A stretch of DNA of 33,979 nucleotides. Source: Bacteroidales bacterium OttesenSCG-928-B11 (GTDB lineage: Bacteria > Bacteroidota > Bacteroidia > Bacteroidales > WCHB1-69). The stretch is taken from assembly GCA_030267125.1 (NCBI GenBank), contig JAJDJJ010000018.1:1-33979 (forward strand), read 5' to 3'. A model generated the notes under the pieces. That model searched no databases. It saw nothing but the letters and a program-made list of their open reading frames with translations, and was not told the DNA's origin. A program made the position numbers and the translations under genes. This document shows, one piece after another, positions 22,614-31,968 of this stretch (its first letter is position 1; every line of letters starts with the position of its first letter).

Positions 22614-22745
22614 ATGAATAACGGAATGCAGTTTTTAGCCGGTCTTTTCAAAATGACAACCGGAAAAGAGATGAACATCGGAAATCAGAAAATAGAAATA
22701 GACAAGGAAACCGGCGAAGTGGTGATGCGCTTTAAGCTGGGATAG
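22614..22745 (+). CDS. Small 43-residue protein
   Basis: The ORF encodes MNNGMQFLAGLFKMTTGKEM, then NIGNQKIEIDKETGEVVMRF and a short KLG end. It has an amphipathic first helix followed by two beta-strand-like segments joined by a DKETGEV turn. It lies 62 bases after the transporter stop, on the same strand. The pattern (short helix, G-Q-x-I-x-IDKETGEV-x-M-x-FKL) looks like a real compact protein rather than random sequence, and I have an impression of similar small Bacteroidota proteins, but I cannot verify it. Function unknown. Confidence 0.5.
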   Translation: MNNGMQFLAGLFKMTTGKEMNIGNQKIEIDKETGEVVMRFKLG

Positions 22746-22913
22746 AGAAAATTAGTTCACGGGACATTTTGGCATTGGCGGAGATAAATGTTGACCGTAT
22801 TTTTTATCCCATGGTTATCGAAGAGGAGAGAGAAAAAAACATGAAAATAGTTCTGTTAATGAAGAATTATACGCAAATGGCACTGAAATATGTCCCCGTC
22901 ATAACTTATAACT

Positions 22914-24248
22914 CTAAACTCCCCTCACCACTTCCTCTAGCATGCTTACATAGTAAAACGGCACATTCAACAATTTGAATCTCTTGCCTTTTTGTGTGGT
23001 TACTTCGTCAATGGAAAAGGGTTGTGACCATATTCTTACGGCAATATCGTGGGGAGCTTCATCCATAAAGAGATGCAGAGATTTCAGTTTTGAGTTGTGT
23101 CCGGATTTTACTTCGATGGGGATAAGCAGAGTGTCGAGCTGTAGAACAAAATCAACTTCTGCATCGGAGCCTTGTTTATTTCGCACCCAAAATTTCCGTT
23201 TAGCGGAAACATGAAAATCTTGGACTATCAATTCCTGTGCCGCCACCTGTTCGGCGATTTTTCCGCGATAGACATCCATAATATTCTTTGCTCCAAACAC
23301 CTCTTTTTGGATGCCTGTTGCATAATTGACCAATCCCACATCATCCCAAATCAGTTTTGGTGCCCGTTTGAGGTTCGGAGATGCCGGAATTAAACAACTT
23401 GTAGTAGGGTAAACAAGCTCCGTCAACATTGTCTTTTCCAAAGTTCGGAATGCTTCGCCCATTTCCCTCGCATTGTATGAAGAACCTGCAAAACCGCTTA
23501 ATGTGATTCTTTCGGCAGCATACGCCCATCCCTCTTTTAGTATATACCTGATAATATGTTTCATGGTGCCGGTTTTGGCATATTTTTCTACATCATCACG
23601 ATAACCCGTCAATAATGTGTCGAAAATATCAGATAATCCTATTATGTCTCTTCTTTCGGCAAAATGGGCGACAATCTCAGGCATTCCGCCAATCAGCGTG
23701 AAAGTGTTGAAAAATGCCATGGTCTGTTGGTGAACGGCAGGTGGAATGGAGAGCTGCCTGATTGCTTTGGCATGTTCTTTATTTCCTATTGCACCTAAAA
23801 ATTCGTAGAAAGAGCAGGGACGAACAGCCATGTATTCCACACGTCCAACAGGAAATGAAATATGCGTGCTGATCAAAGTTTCCAAAAGTGAGCCTGCCGC
23901 AATGACGTGAATGTCAGGATATTCTTCATAAAAATAACGTAAAAGTGATACCGCCCGAGGCGAGTTTTGGATCTCGTCAATAAAGATCAAAGTTGAGGCA
24001 TCTTCTCGTGGAATCCCCTTGATCAAGAAAATTCCCGTCAACAACGTTTCCATATTGACATAATCATCAAACAGTTTAATATGATCTGGATTTTCAAGAT
24101 TGAGCTTGATATAGCTCTCAAACTCTTTCCCAAATTCATTCACTAATGTTGTTTTTCCTACTTGACGTGCGCCACGCAATATGAGTGGCTTATGCTGGGA
24201 TTTGGAAGCCCATCTTCTCAAATTTTCTAATATATCTCTCTGAAACAT
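22914..24248 (-). CDS. AAA-family ATPase with DUF4143 domain, second copy
   Basis: Counted from MFQRD, the 444-residue protein has Walker A GARQVGKT at 26-33, Walker B STLIFIDEIQNS and a sensor-like HVIAAGSLLETLI, then a long C-terminal DUF4143 part ending in a nuclease-like IPIEVKSGHNSKLKSL (E-V-K). It belongs to the same family as 6372-7502 but is clearly diverged (GARQ versus GARR, longer). The start at 24248 is preferred over 24278, because the -7 box at 24276-24283 places transcription downstream of 24278. Three tandem 33-base repeats overlap the upstream promoter region. The biological role of this family is unsettled. Confidence 0.85.
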   Translation of the reverse strand: MFQRDILENLRRWASKSQHKPLILRGARQVGKTTLVNEFGKEFESYIKLNLENPDHIKLFDDYVNMETLLTGIFLIKGIPREDASTLIFIDEIQNSPRAVSLLRYFYEEYPDIHVIAAGSLLETLISTHISFPVGRVEYMAVRPCSFYEFLGAIGNKEHAKAIRQLSIPPAVHQQTMAFFNTFTLIGGMPEIVAHFAERRDIIGLSDIFDTLLTGYRDDVEKYAKTGTMKHIIRYILKEGWAYAAERITLSGFAGSSYNAREMGEAFRTLEKTMLTELVYPTTSCLIPASPNLKRAPKLIWDDVGLVNYATGIQKEVFGAKNIMDVYRGKIAEQVAAQELIVQDFHVSAKRKFWVRNKQGSDAEVDFVLQLDTLLIPIEVKSGHNSKLKSLHLFMDEAPHDIAVRIWSQPFSIDEVTTQKGKRFKLLNVPFYYVSMLEEVVRGV

Positions 24249-24275
24249 AGTCGTATTATTATAGATTTCAGGATG

Positions 24276-24283
24276 CAAAGATA
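24276..24283 (-). promoter_or_regulatory. Putative -7 box of second DUF4143 ATPase (TATCTTTG)
   Basis: The minus strand reads TATCTTTGCAT, a strong -7 match 28 bases before the chosen start. The first tandem repeat begins four bases upstream of it. Confidence 0.6.
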
Positions 24284-24286
24284 ATA

Positions 24287-24376
24287 TTTTGTTTCAAAAT
24301 GACGGTATAATAAGCATGATTTTGTTTCAAAGTGACGGTATAATCAGTATGATTTTGTTTCAAAGTTACGGTTGGA
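24287..24376. repeat. Three tandem 33-base repeats over ATPase promoter
   Basis: Units start at 24287, 24320 and 24353. Each opens TTTTGTTTCAAA(A/G)T(G/T)ACGGT; units 1 and 2 continue TATAAT(A/C)AG(C/T)AT and differ at only three positions, while unit 3 decays after 21 bases. The period is about three helical turns, so a regulator could bind the same face repeatedly. Location directly upstream of the -7 box suggests an operator. Confidence 0.75.
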
Positions 24377-24523
24377 TAGAAAACGGATTTAACGAATTTT
24401 TTCTTAGCGGACTTTGCGAAAAATTTTATGTACTATGCGGTTAGGTTTTATAGCAATAGGGGTGAATAGTTACATTTTATTTCATTCCCATCGGTATTAA
24501 AGTTTTATAACGTTTGAAAATCG

Positions 24524-24531
24524 TATTTTTG
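24524..24531 (+). promoter_or_regulatory. Putative -7 box of purC (TATTTTTG)
   Basis: TATTTTTGCAA matches the -7 consensus 27 bases before the purC ATG. No PUR-box-like operator was recognised around it. Confidence 0.5.
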
Positions 24532-24557
24532 CAATTCAAAAAAAACAAACACTTTTC

Positions 24558-25271
24558 ATGGAAAAACGAGAATTTTTGTACGACGGCAAAGCGAAACAGC
24601 TTTATGCGACCGATGATCCGAATTTGGTGATTATGCTTTATAAGGACGATGCGTCGGCGTATAACGGTGTGAAAAAATCATCGATCAAGAATAAAGGGGT
24701 GCTTAACAACCGGATTTCGGAGCTGATTTTTATGCAATTGGAGAAAAACGGTGTCAGAACTCATTTCGTAAAACGATTAGATGACAGCAATCAGCTCTGC
24801 AAGAAATTAGATATCATACCACTAGAATTTATTGTACGTAATGTGGTAGCCGGATCACTGGCTCGCCGCCTTGACATTGAGGAGGGATTCGTGCCCGCCA
24901 ATACGATCTATGAGATTTGTTATAAGAATGATGAGTTGCGCGATCCATTTATCAACGAAACGCATGCCATGGCAATGAACCTTGTCACGCGGGAAGAGCT
25001 GGATCATATCACCGATTTGGCAAAGAAAATTAATAAATTGATGATAGATATGTTTGATAAGGTGGGGATTACAGTGGTGGATTTTAAGATGGAGTTTGGC
25101 CGTGATAGCGAAGGAAACATCCTGCTCGCCGATGAGATATCACCGGATAGCGCCCGTTTTTGGGATAGCAAGACTAAAAATAAATTAGACAAAGACCGTT
25201 TCCGCCGTGATATGGGAAAAGTGGAGGAAGCGTACCGGGAGGTGCTGGAAAGGTTGAGTAATAATGATTGA
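24558..25271 (+). CDS. purC: SAICAR synthetase (PurC)
   Basis: It catalyses CAIR + aspartate + ATP to SAICAR in purine synthesis. The 237-residue protein is normal length and has KREFLYDGKAKQLY at the N-terminus (nucleotide-binding loop), FVKRLDDSNQLCKKLDIIPLEFIVRNVVAGSLARR (the IPLE.VVRN.AAGS signature), and LADEISPDSARFWD near the C-terminus. It is followed 42 bases later by purF on the same strand, so the two may be one transcript, started from the -7 box at 24524-24531. Confidence 0.96.
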   Translation: MEKREFLYDGKAKQLYATDDPNLVIMLYKDDASAYNGVKKSSIKNKGVLNNRISELIFMQLEKNGVRTHFVKRLDDSNQLCKKLDIIPLEFIVRNVVAGSLARRLDIEEGFVPANTIYEICYKNDELRDPFINETHAMAMNLVTREELDHITDLAKKINKLMIDMFDKVGITVVDFKMEFGRDSEGNILLADEISPDSARFWDSKTKNKLDKDRFRRDMGKVEEAYREVLERLSNND

Positions 25272-25313
25272 TGTTTATTTGTCCCCTATTTTCAATTTTC
25301 AATTTTAAGAATT

Positions 25314-26729
25314 ATGGAAGAATTAAGATTTATCCCCAATAATATTAATGAAGAGTGTGGTGTTTTCGGTGTTTTTAATTGCGAAAATGCCTCGGAATTG
25401 GCTTATTATGGATTGCATGCATTACAACACCGCGGGCAGGAAGGATGCGGTATCGCCACTACCGACGGCAGCGATATCTATCGAGAACGCGGCGAAGGTT
25501 TAGTAACCGAGATTTTCTCCGAGTCGAAATTGGCGAAATTGAAAGGCGACTGTGCTATCGGTCATGTGCGTTACTCTACGGCGGGAGGTAGCGGTATAGA
25601 CAATGTGCAGCCGTTTCTTTTCCGTCACTATACCGGTGATTTTTCTCTTTGCCATAATGGCAATATCGTCAATTCCAGAGGATTGAAGCTGATGCTGGAG
25701 CGCCAAGGTTCGATATTCCAGTCTTCGTCCGATACCGAGATTTTAGCGCACCTCATTAAGATGGATTTCCGGAAAGACCGTTTGGCTGCGATTGTGGAGG
25801 CGCTCAACATGATAGAAGGAGCATACGCGTTTCTGATCATGACACCAAAGCGAGTTTACATTTGTCGCGACAAAAACGGTTTGCGCCCATTGTCAATAGG
25901 CACATTGAACGGCGGTTATGTATTTTCTAGTGAAACCTGCGCTTTTGAAGCGATAGGAGCGAGGTTTCTCCGCGATGTGGAACCCGGTGAACTGGTTATC
26001 TTTGAACGGGATAAACCCGAATTTACATCCATCATTTTTTCTTATGGAAACTCCCACAAGATGTGTTCGATGGAGTATATCTATTTTGCCCGTCCCGATA
26101 GTGATATCGAAGGGACAAATGTGCATAGTTTCCGCAAGGAATGCGGCCGTATCATGGCGCGTCGTTTTCCGGTGGAAGCCGATGTGGTGATCGGTGCGCC
26201 TGATTCATCCACTTCCGCGGCCATCGGCTATTCCGAAGAGAGTGGAATCCCTTACGAAATGGGCTTGATCAAAAATAAATACGTGGGACGTACTTTCATC
26301 CAGCCCTCACAAGAGATGCGTGAAAAGGGAGTGCGGCTGAAACTGACACCGGTGCGTTCGTTAGTAAGCGGGAAACGCGTTATCCTTATCGATGATTCAA
26401 TCGTGCGCGGCACCACATCCAAACGAATTATCCGGTTGTTGAAAGAGGCTGGAGCCTCTGAAGTTCATGTTCGTATTGCATCTCCCCCCATGCGCCACCC
26501 ATGTTTCTATGGCATAGATACTTCCACTTATGAAGAGTTGATCAGTGCAAGGAATAACGTGGATGAGGTATGCAAGATCATTGAAGCTGATTCTCTCAAT
26601 TTCCTACAGGAGGATGCCTTGCTCGAAGCTGCCAACCGTCCTGATCTTTGCCTTGCTTGTTTCAATGGAAGTTATCCGACATTCTTGTATCAAACAAAAC
26701 AGGAGTTGAATACGGAAGGAAAGTTCTAA
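25314..26729 (+). CDS. purF: Amidophosphoribosyltransferase (PurF)
   Basis: It catalyses the first committed purine step, PRPP + glutamine to phosphoribosylamine. The 471-residue protein has a short propeptide (residues 1-14) in front of the catalytic Cys15 (EECGVFGVF), so it should mature by cleavage. The Ntn-type glutaminase includes LHALQHRGQEGCGIATTDG, and the PRPP loop is VILIDDSIVRGTTSKRI. Cysteines in KMCSMEYIYF, RHPCFYGID and LCLACFNGSYP are placed as in the iron-sulfur-containing Bacillus-type enzyme. It ends 9 bases before the recG stop on the opposite strand, with no visible terminator between. Confidence 0.96.
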   Translation: MEELRFIPNNINEECGVFGVFNCENASELAYYGLHALQHRGQEGCGIATTDGSDIYRERGEGLVTEIFSESKLAKLKGDCAIGHVRYSTAGGSGIDNVQPFLFRHYTGDFSLCHNGNIVNSRGLKLMLERQGSIFQSSSDTEILAHLIKMDFRKDRLAAIVEALNMIEGAYAFLIMTPKRVYICRDKNGLRPLSIGTLNGGYVFSSETCAFEAIGARFLRDVEPGELVIFERDKPEFTSIIFSYGNSHKMCSMEYIYFARPDSDIEGTNVHSFRKECGRIMARRFPVEADVVIGAPDSSTSAAIGYSEESGIPYEMGLIKNKYVGRTFIQPSQEMREKGVRLKLTPVRSLVSGKRVILIDDSIVRGTTSKRIIRLLKEAGASEVHVRIASPPMRHPCFYGIDTSTYEELISARNNVDEVCKIIEADSLNFLQEDALLEAANRPDLCLACFNGSYPTFLYQTKQELNTEGKF

Positions 26730-26738
26730 ACAATAGAT

Positions 26739-28847
26739 TTAACTAATCATTCCCCAATTCTGTTCTTTCTTTATTATCTCTCCAAGATGGCGTGCAATAC
26801 GCCAGTTTTTCTCTTTTTGAAGTTCGGGATCATCTTCCAGAATCTTTTTGGCGAGGTCGCGGGTATAAATCACCAACTTCTCATCGCGGATGAGATCGGC
26901 GATTTTGAAGTCGAGCATGCCGCTTTGCCGGGTGCCTTGTAGGTCGCCGGGTCCGCGGAGCCGCAGGTCGATATTGGCAATTTCGAAACCATCGTTGGTG
27001 CCAACCATAGCGGATAGCCGTTGTTTGCTTTCATTTGTCAATTTATTGCTACTCATCAGTAAACAATAAGATTGTTCACCACCTCGTCCCACGCGGCCGC
27101 GGAGCTGGTGAAGTTGTGAAAGCCCGAAACGTTCGGCATTTTCAATTACCATCACGGTGGCATTTGGCACATCGATGCCCACTTCGATCACGGTGGTGGA
27201 GAGCAGGATCTGTGTCTCTTTATTGATAAAACGTTGCATCTCGTAGTCTTTCTCCTCCGGTTTCATTTTTCCGTGTACAATTCCGACGGCATAGTTGGGC
27301 AACGGGAAGCGTTCAGTCATAAGGTCATAGCCTTCCATTAGAGCAAAGAGATCCATTTTTTCAGACTCCTCAATTAGCGGATAGACGACAAATACTTGCC
27401 GTCCGCTGTCGATTTGTTCTTTCATGAAACCGAATAGCCGAAGCCGGTCTTTCTCAAAGAGATGACTGGTGATGATCGGTTTTCGTCCTTTGGGCAGTTC
27501 GTTGATGACGGAAAGGTCGAGATCTCCATAAACGGTCATAGCGAGAGTGCGCGGAATAGGTGTGGCAGTCATCACTAAAACATGTGGTGGGATCTTGTTC
27601 TTTCGCCATAACTTCGCCCGTTGTTCAACACCGAACCGATGCTGTTCATCGATCACCACAAATCCTAAATTTTTGAAAATCACACTATTTTCGATCAGAG
27701 CGTGTGTTCCGATGAGAATATCGATTTCACCGTTTTGCAATGCGGTAAGGATTGCCTTACGCCCAGCGGATCTGGTGGCTCCGGAGAGAAATTCCACCCG
27801 CAGGTTCATTTTGGCGAGTTGTCGTTTGATATTATCATAATGCTGTCTTGCCAAGATTTCGGTGGGTGCCATCAGGCAAGTTTGGTATCCGTTGTCGATG
27901 GCGATCAACATCAATAGGAGGGCGGTGATTGTTTTGCCGCTTCCCACGTCGCCTTGCAGTAACCGGTTCATTTGCCTGCCGCTTCCCATGTCAGCCCGGA
28001 TCTCCTTGATCACTCGTTTTTGGGCATTAGTCAATTCAAAAGCTAAATGATTATGAAAGAAAGTATTAAAGGCATCCCCAACGGTAGAGAAAACATGTCC
28101 TTTGAATCGTTGCGAAACGACTAACTTCATTTTCAATAATTTCATTTGGGTGAATAGCAGTTCGTCGAACTTTAATCGTAAAGTTGCTTTATTTAACAAA
28201 TCAATATTGGCAGGGTAGTGGATTTGCGAGAGCGCCTCTTTGCGGGGCAGTAATTTCAGCGAAGTGATAATCTCATCGGAAAGTGTTTCCGTGATAACCT
28301 CCTTGATTTGTCCGATCAGCGAGATCACAAGTTTCGAAATGGTTTTGGAGTCAAGGCCTCCTTTTTTCGCTTTTTCGGAAGTATTATATAGCGGGTGGAA
28401 ATAGAGCGGCACCGGCGATTCCTGTTGCATATAAGGATCGATTAGTTCCGGGTGGGTCATGCTCCACTTCCGGTTAAAAAGGGTGGGTTTTCCAAAAACG
28501 ATAAATTCCCGACGTTGTAGAAGTAGTTCCTCAATCCATTTAATGCTGTTAAACCATACGAGTTCGATGGTTCCCGTATCATCGGAAAATTGCGCCACCA
28601 ATCGCCGCGCCCTTTGTTGGCCCACGATTTCAAAATGTCTTACTCTCCCTCGAAATTGGATGAACGCTCCCTCCGAAGTGAGTTCTGAAATTTTGTAAAT
28701 TTTCGACTTGTCAACATGCCGGTAAGGGTAATAATGAAGCAAGTCATTGTAAGTAATGATGTTGAACTCTTTGTTGAAAATCTCGGCTTTTTTGGGGCCA
28801 ACTCCCTTTAGGTATTCAATGGGAGTATTTAATAGATCTACTTGCAT
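26739..28847 (-). CDS. recG: ATP-dependent DNA helicase RecG
   Basis: RecG drives branch migration of stalled forks and Holliday junctions. The 702-residue protein is full length: an N-terminal wedge/OB region (IQFRGRVRHFEIVGQQRAR), then the helicase core with LLQGDVGSGKTITALL (Walker A), IDEQHRFG (motif II) and VMTATPIPRTLAMT (motif III), and the second RecA-like half with STTVIEVGIDVPNATVMVIENAERFGLSQLHQLRGRVGRG. The C-terminal RLRGPGDLQGTRQSG is diagnostic of RecG. A -7 box lies at 28864-28871. It is convergent with purF. Confidence 0.97.
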   Translation of the reverse strand: MQVDLLNTPIEYLKGVGPKKAEIFNKEFNIITYNDLLHYYPYRHVDKSKIYKISELTSEGAFIQFRGRVRHFEIVGQQRARRLVAQFSDDTGTIELVWFNSIKWIEELLLQRREFIVFGKPTLFNRKWSMTHPELIDPYMQQESPVPLYFHPLYNTSEKAKKGGLDSKTISKLVISLIGQIKEVITETLSDEIITSLKLLPRKEALSQIHYPANIDLLNKATLRLKFDELLFTQMKLLKMKLVVSQRFKGHVFSTVGDAFNTFFHNHLAFELTNAQKRVIKEIRADMGSGRQMNRLLQGDVGSGKTITALLLMLIAIDNGYQTCLMAPTEILARQHYDNIKRQLAKMNLRVEFLSGATRSAGRKAILTALQNGEIDILIGTHALIENSVIFKNLGFVVIDEQHRFGVEQRAKLWRKNKIPPHVLVMTATPIPRTLAMTVYGDLDLSVINELPKGRKPIITSHLFEKDRLRLFGFMKEQIDSGRQVFVVYPLIEESEKMDLFALMEGYDLMTERFPLPNYAVGIVHGKMKPEEKDYEMQRFINKETQILLSTTVIEVGIDVPNATVMVIENAERFGLSQLHQLRGRVGRGGEQSYCLLMSSNKLTNESKQRLSAMVGTNDGFEIANIDLRLRGPGDLQGTRQSGMLDFKIADLIRDEKLVIYTRDLAKKILEDDPELQKEKNWRIARHLGEIIKKEQNWGMIS

Positions 28848-28863
28848 AATAAATAACCGAGGA

Positions 28864-28871
28864 CAAAGATA
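28864..28871 (-). promoter_or_regulatory. Putative -7 box of recG (TATCTTTG)
   Basis: The minus strand reads TATCTTTGTCC, a full match to the -7 consensus, 17 bases before the recG start codon. The foldback 28885-28979 lies just upstream. Confidence 0.55.
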
Positions 28872-28884
28872 GTGAAAAAGAAAT

Positions 28885-28979
28885 TAGAGGAATAAAAGAA
28901 GTAATGTTATTCTGTTTTAAGAAATCAAAACACCGCGTTTCGACTTCTATTCAGATATTTAGCTTCTTTAATTCCTCTA
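28885..28979. repeat. 95-base foldback between M16 peptidase gene and recG
   Basis: TAGAGGAATAAAAGAAG (28885-28901) is the reverse complement of CTTCTTTAATTCCTCTA (28963-28979) with one mismatch in 17. The 61-base interior shows only weak pairing. It lies just after the M16 gene stop and just before the recG promoter, so it may end the M16 transcript or be a small non-coding repeat. It has no obvious sequence similarity to the 1190-1281 foldback. Confidence 0.6.
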
Positions 28980-28994
28980 GTCTATAGTTAACGA

Positions 28995-31898
28995 CTAATA
29001 TCCAAAGAACGTGGGCAGACTCAACACTTTCGTTTTTCCAATGGTTTTCAAGTATTTCATATCCATTTTTTTCGTGTCACCTACAATGATGTAAGTTTTT
29101 GGAAGTGTTGACACGTGTTGTTTTTGGAAACTACTAACGTCATTGAGAGTTAAGCTTTTCAAAGTCTTAAACTGCTCTTTGCGAGGATCTTCCGTTAAGC
29201 CGAAATCAGTCCAATCAAAATAGGTCCAAACCAAGTTTTTCTTGGAAATACGATTGGTTGCCATCGATTTGATTGCCGCGTCTTTGGCAATGTTAAAAGA
29301 GTTTTCGTTCAATGGCATGTTGCTAATCAATTCGTTAAAAGCAGTGATCGCATCGGTTAATTTATCAGTCCCGGAAGAGATGACAGTCAAGTTTCTGTAA
29401 GGTTCGTGAGGACGTCCCGGGGTGATGTATAATGCTGCTGCTTGGTAAGCTAATGAACGGGATTCGCGTAATTCTTGAAAAACAATAGAATTCATGCTGC
29501 CACCGAAGTAGTCATTGTAAAGATTGATAACCGGCGACAAACTCTTGTCGTATTTTCCACCGATACCAATAGTATAAAGAATATTTTGAGGAGATTCGAA
29601 ATGTGCTACGTACACGCGGTCGGAAGTCGGTTTCTCCGGAGTATAAATAACTTCCGGTGGTGTGGGTTTCAAATTATCCAACTTATGAATTTTGCCAATA
29701 GATGCAGCCACATTTTTCTCATTTTGCGGACCATAATAAACGCAAATATGTTGATAATTCATCAATTCTTGTAATTTAGAGATCAACATTTCGGGAGTGA
29801 TTTTTTTCAACTCTTTTTCAGAAATGAGAGTTTTAAGCCCTTCAGAATTAGCACCGTAAGTTCCGTATCTCATCAATGCCGAAGCAATATTATTCGGATT
29901 GTGCTTTGTGTTTTCACGAGATTTCAAGATGTCGCCAACCACATTGTTTAATGCGTCTTGATCAGGTTTTGCATTGGTGATAATGTGTTCGAACAATGTC
30001 ATTGCTTTTTCCATGTTTTCAGATAATCCGGTGATGGAAACGCGGCTTTCACTTGAACCAACAGAAACGTTATAAGAGCATCCTATTTTGTAGAACTCTT
30101 CTTTCAACTGTTCGGAAGTATGTTTATCTGTTCCTAAATAGCCCAAATAGGTTGAAGCTAAGCGGAGATACCGGTCTTGGCCGTTGCCGATCTTGAAGTA
30201 ATAATGTAAGTTGAAAAGATCGTTATCTTCATTTTTGTTAAAATAAAGTTTTACTCCGTTTTTCATATCCATACTATGAATATCTTTGTTAAAATCGATG
30301 AAAACCGGTTGGATTTCGGGAACTTTCCGTTCTTCTATCATCTTTACGAAATCAGACTTGCTGTCTCGGTTGATGGTGATCGGCGTGATTTTCGGGTTTT
30401 TGATTTTTTCAATGTCGGTGGGTTCACCCTTTCTTTTGTATACAACCACGTAATTATCTCTGCCAAAATATTTCTTAGCATAATTTATCACGTCTTGTTT
30501 TGTGTATCTCTTCATGTTCTCGATCTGGTTCACCTTATCTTTCCAAGGGATGCCTAAGTAGAAAGACTCTTCCATCATAGAAGTACGACCTTCATTAGAT
30601 TCGCAATTGCTTATTTCTCTGATTTTCATATCATTGATACAAGCTTCGAGTAGCCAATCGGGGAAATTGCCTTGTTGCAGATTGTCAATTTGTTCCAATA
30701 GGATCTCTTTTACTTCGTCTAATGTTTGTCCTGCTTTCGGGCTGCCGTACATTTGTACATAGCAATAATCGTGAAGGATCATCGGAGAGGATCCGGCGTT
30801 GAGGACACGTTGCTTTTGGTTGATATTCAAGTCCACCAAACCGGCATGTCCATTAGTAAGGATCATTTCGGTTAAGATCATCAGTGGAGTCTCTTCGGAA
30901 CGCGGATTTGGCACACGCCAAGCAATTGAGATGTTTTCGGCACTTTTACCTACCACTTCTTTCACCACGGGGGATTTGATTGGTGCTTCGGGTTTGAAAG
31001 TAAATTTTGGCATCTCTTTATATTTCATTTTCCCGAAATACTTATCGATGATTTTGATTGCTTCATCCGGATCGAAATCACCGGCCATGATAATAGCCAT
31101 GTTATTCGGCACATAGTATGTGTCGAAGAAATGCTTCACATTGGTGATCGAAGGATTGCGGAGATGTTCTTGTGTGCCGATGGTGGTTTGTGTTCCATAA
31201 GGATGATTGGGGAACATCCCTTCCATCATGGCGGTCATTGCTCTGCGGCCGTCGTTGGTGAGGGTCATGTTTTTTTCTTCGTAAATTGTTTCCAATTCGG
31301 TATGGAATAGGCGCAGAACCGGATTTTGAAAACGGTCGGCTTGAATAAGGAAGAAGTTATCCATTTGGTTGCTTGGAATCTCTTCAAAGTAGTTGGTGAA
31401 GTCAACCCAAGTGCCTGCATTTGTGTACGAAGAACCTACAATAGACATCAATTTATCATACTCGTTCGGGATAGCCAATTTGGAAGCCAATTGGGAAACA
31501 CTGTCTATTTTGCGATAAATCTCGCGGCGCGCTTTGTTGTCTTCCGTTTTGCGATACTCTTCAAAAAGTCGTTCGATCTCATCTAACAGTATTTTTTCAG
31601 CTGCATAATTGGTGGTGCCAAAACTTTCGGTTCCTTTGAACATCAAGTGTTCGAAATAGTGTGCCAAACCGGTAGTTTCTGCGGGGTCGAGTTTGCTTCC
31701 CGCATTGGTGGCAATTGTTACACGGATTTTAGGTTCTTCTTTATTCACAGACATATACACTTTCAATCCATTGTCTAAAGTGTATATTCTGGCTTTCAAA
31801 TCATCATTCGGAACACTTTCATAGCTGTGGCTCTGTGCGAAAAGCGTGCCGGTAAGAACAGTGCAAATAAATGCAAAAATTACTAGTTTTCTCATCAT
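28995..31898 (-). CDS. M16-family zinc metallopeptidase, exported
   Basis: The 967-residue protein has a signal peptide (about 1-21, ending LFAQS) and then the M16 N-terminal domain: LDNGLKVYMSVNKEEPKIRVTIATNAGS and the inverted zinc motif HYFEH (H80, E83, H84) in GLAHYFEHLMFKG. The third ligand lies in the ELETIYEEKN segment (about 201-210). The second half repeats the M16 fold without the zinc motif (RESRSLAYQAAALY, FELI.NM-type helices), as in pitrilysin-like single-chain enzymes. It should degrade peptides in the periplasm. A -7 box is at 31954-31961. Start codons at 31898 and 31895 are both possible. Confidence 0.93.
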   Translation of the reverse strand: MMRKLVIFAFICTVLTGTLFAQSHSYESVPNDDLKARIYTLDNGLKVYMSVNKEEPKIRVTIATNAGSKLDPAETTGLAHYFEHLMFKGTESFGTTNYAAEKILLDEIERLFEEYRKTEDNKARREIYRKIDSVSQLASKLAIPNEYDKLMSIVGSSYTNAGTWVDFTNYFEEIPSNQMDNFFLIQADRFQNPVLRLFHTELETIYEEKNMTLTNDGRRAMTAMMEGMFPNHPYGTQTTIGTQEHLRNPSITNVKHFFDTYYVPNNMAIIMAGDFDPDEAIKIIDKYFGKMKYKEMPKFTFKPEAPIKSPVVKEVVGKSAENISIAWRVPNPRSEETPLMILTEMILTNGHAGLVDLNINQKQRVLNAGSSPMILHDYCYVQMYGSPKAGQTLDEVKEILLEQIDNLQQGNFPDWLLEACINDMKIREISNCESNEGRTSMMEESFYLGIPWKDKVNQIENMKRYTKQDVINYAKKYFGRDNYVVVYKRKGEPTDIEKIKNPKITPITINRDSKSDFVKMIEERKVPEIQPVFIDFNKDIHSMDMKNGVKLYFNKNEDNDLFNLHYYFKIGNGQDRYLRLASTYLGYLGTDKHTSEQLKEEFYKIGCSYNVSVGSSESRVSITGLSENMEKAMTLFEHIITNAKPDQDALNNVVGDILKSRENTKHNPNNIASALMRYGTYGANSEGLKTLISEKELKKITPEMLISKLQELMNYQHICVYYGPQNEKNVAASIGKIHKLDNLKPTPPEVIYTPEKPTSDRVYVAHFESPQNILYTIGIGGKYDKSLSPVINLYNDYFGGSMNSIVFQELRESRSLAYQAAALYITPGRPHEPYRNLTVISSGTDKLTDAITAFNELISNMPLNENSFNIAKDAAIKSMATNRISKKNLVWTYFDWTDFGLTEDPRKEQFKTLKSLTLNDVSSFQKQHVSTLPKTYIIVGDTKKMDMKYLKTIGKTKVLSLPTFFGY

Positions 31899-31953
31899 TT
31901 TTTTGTTTCGTTATTTTTATTATAGTTTATAATATGCTATATATAAAAGCCGG

Positions 31954-31961
31954 CAAAGATA
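31954..31961 (-). promoter_or_regulatory. Putative -7 box of M16 peptidase gene (TATCTTTG)
   Basis: The minus strand reads TATCTTTGCCGG, about 55 bases before the start codon. It sits in the 70-base gap after the SPFH gene, so the peptidase gene has its own promoter. Confidence 0.55.
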
Positions 31962-31968
31962 AAAAAAA

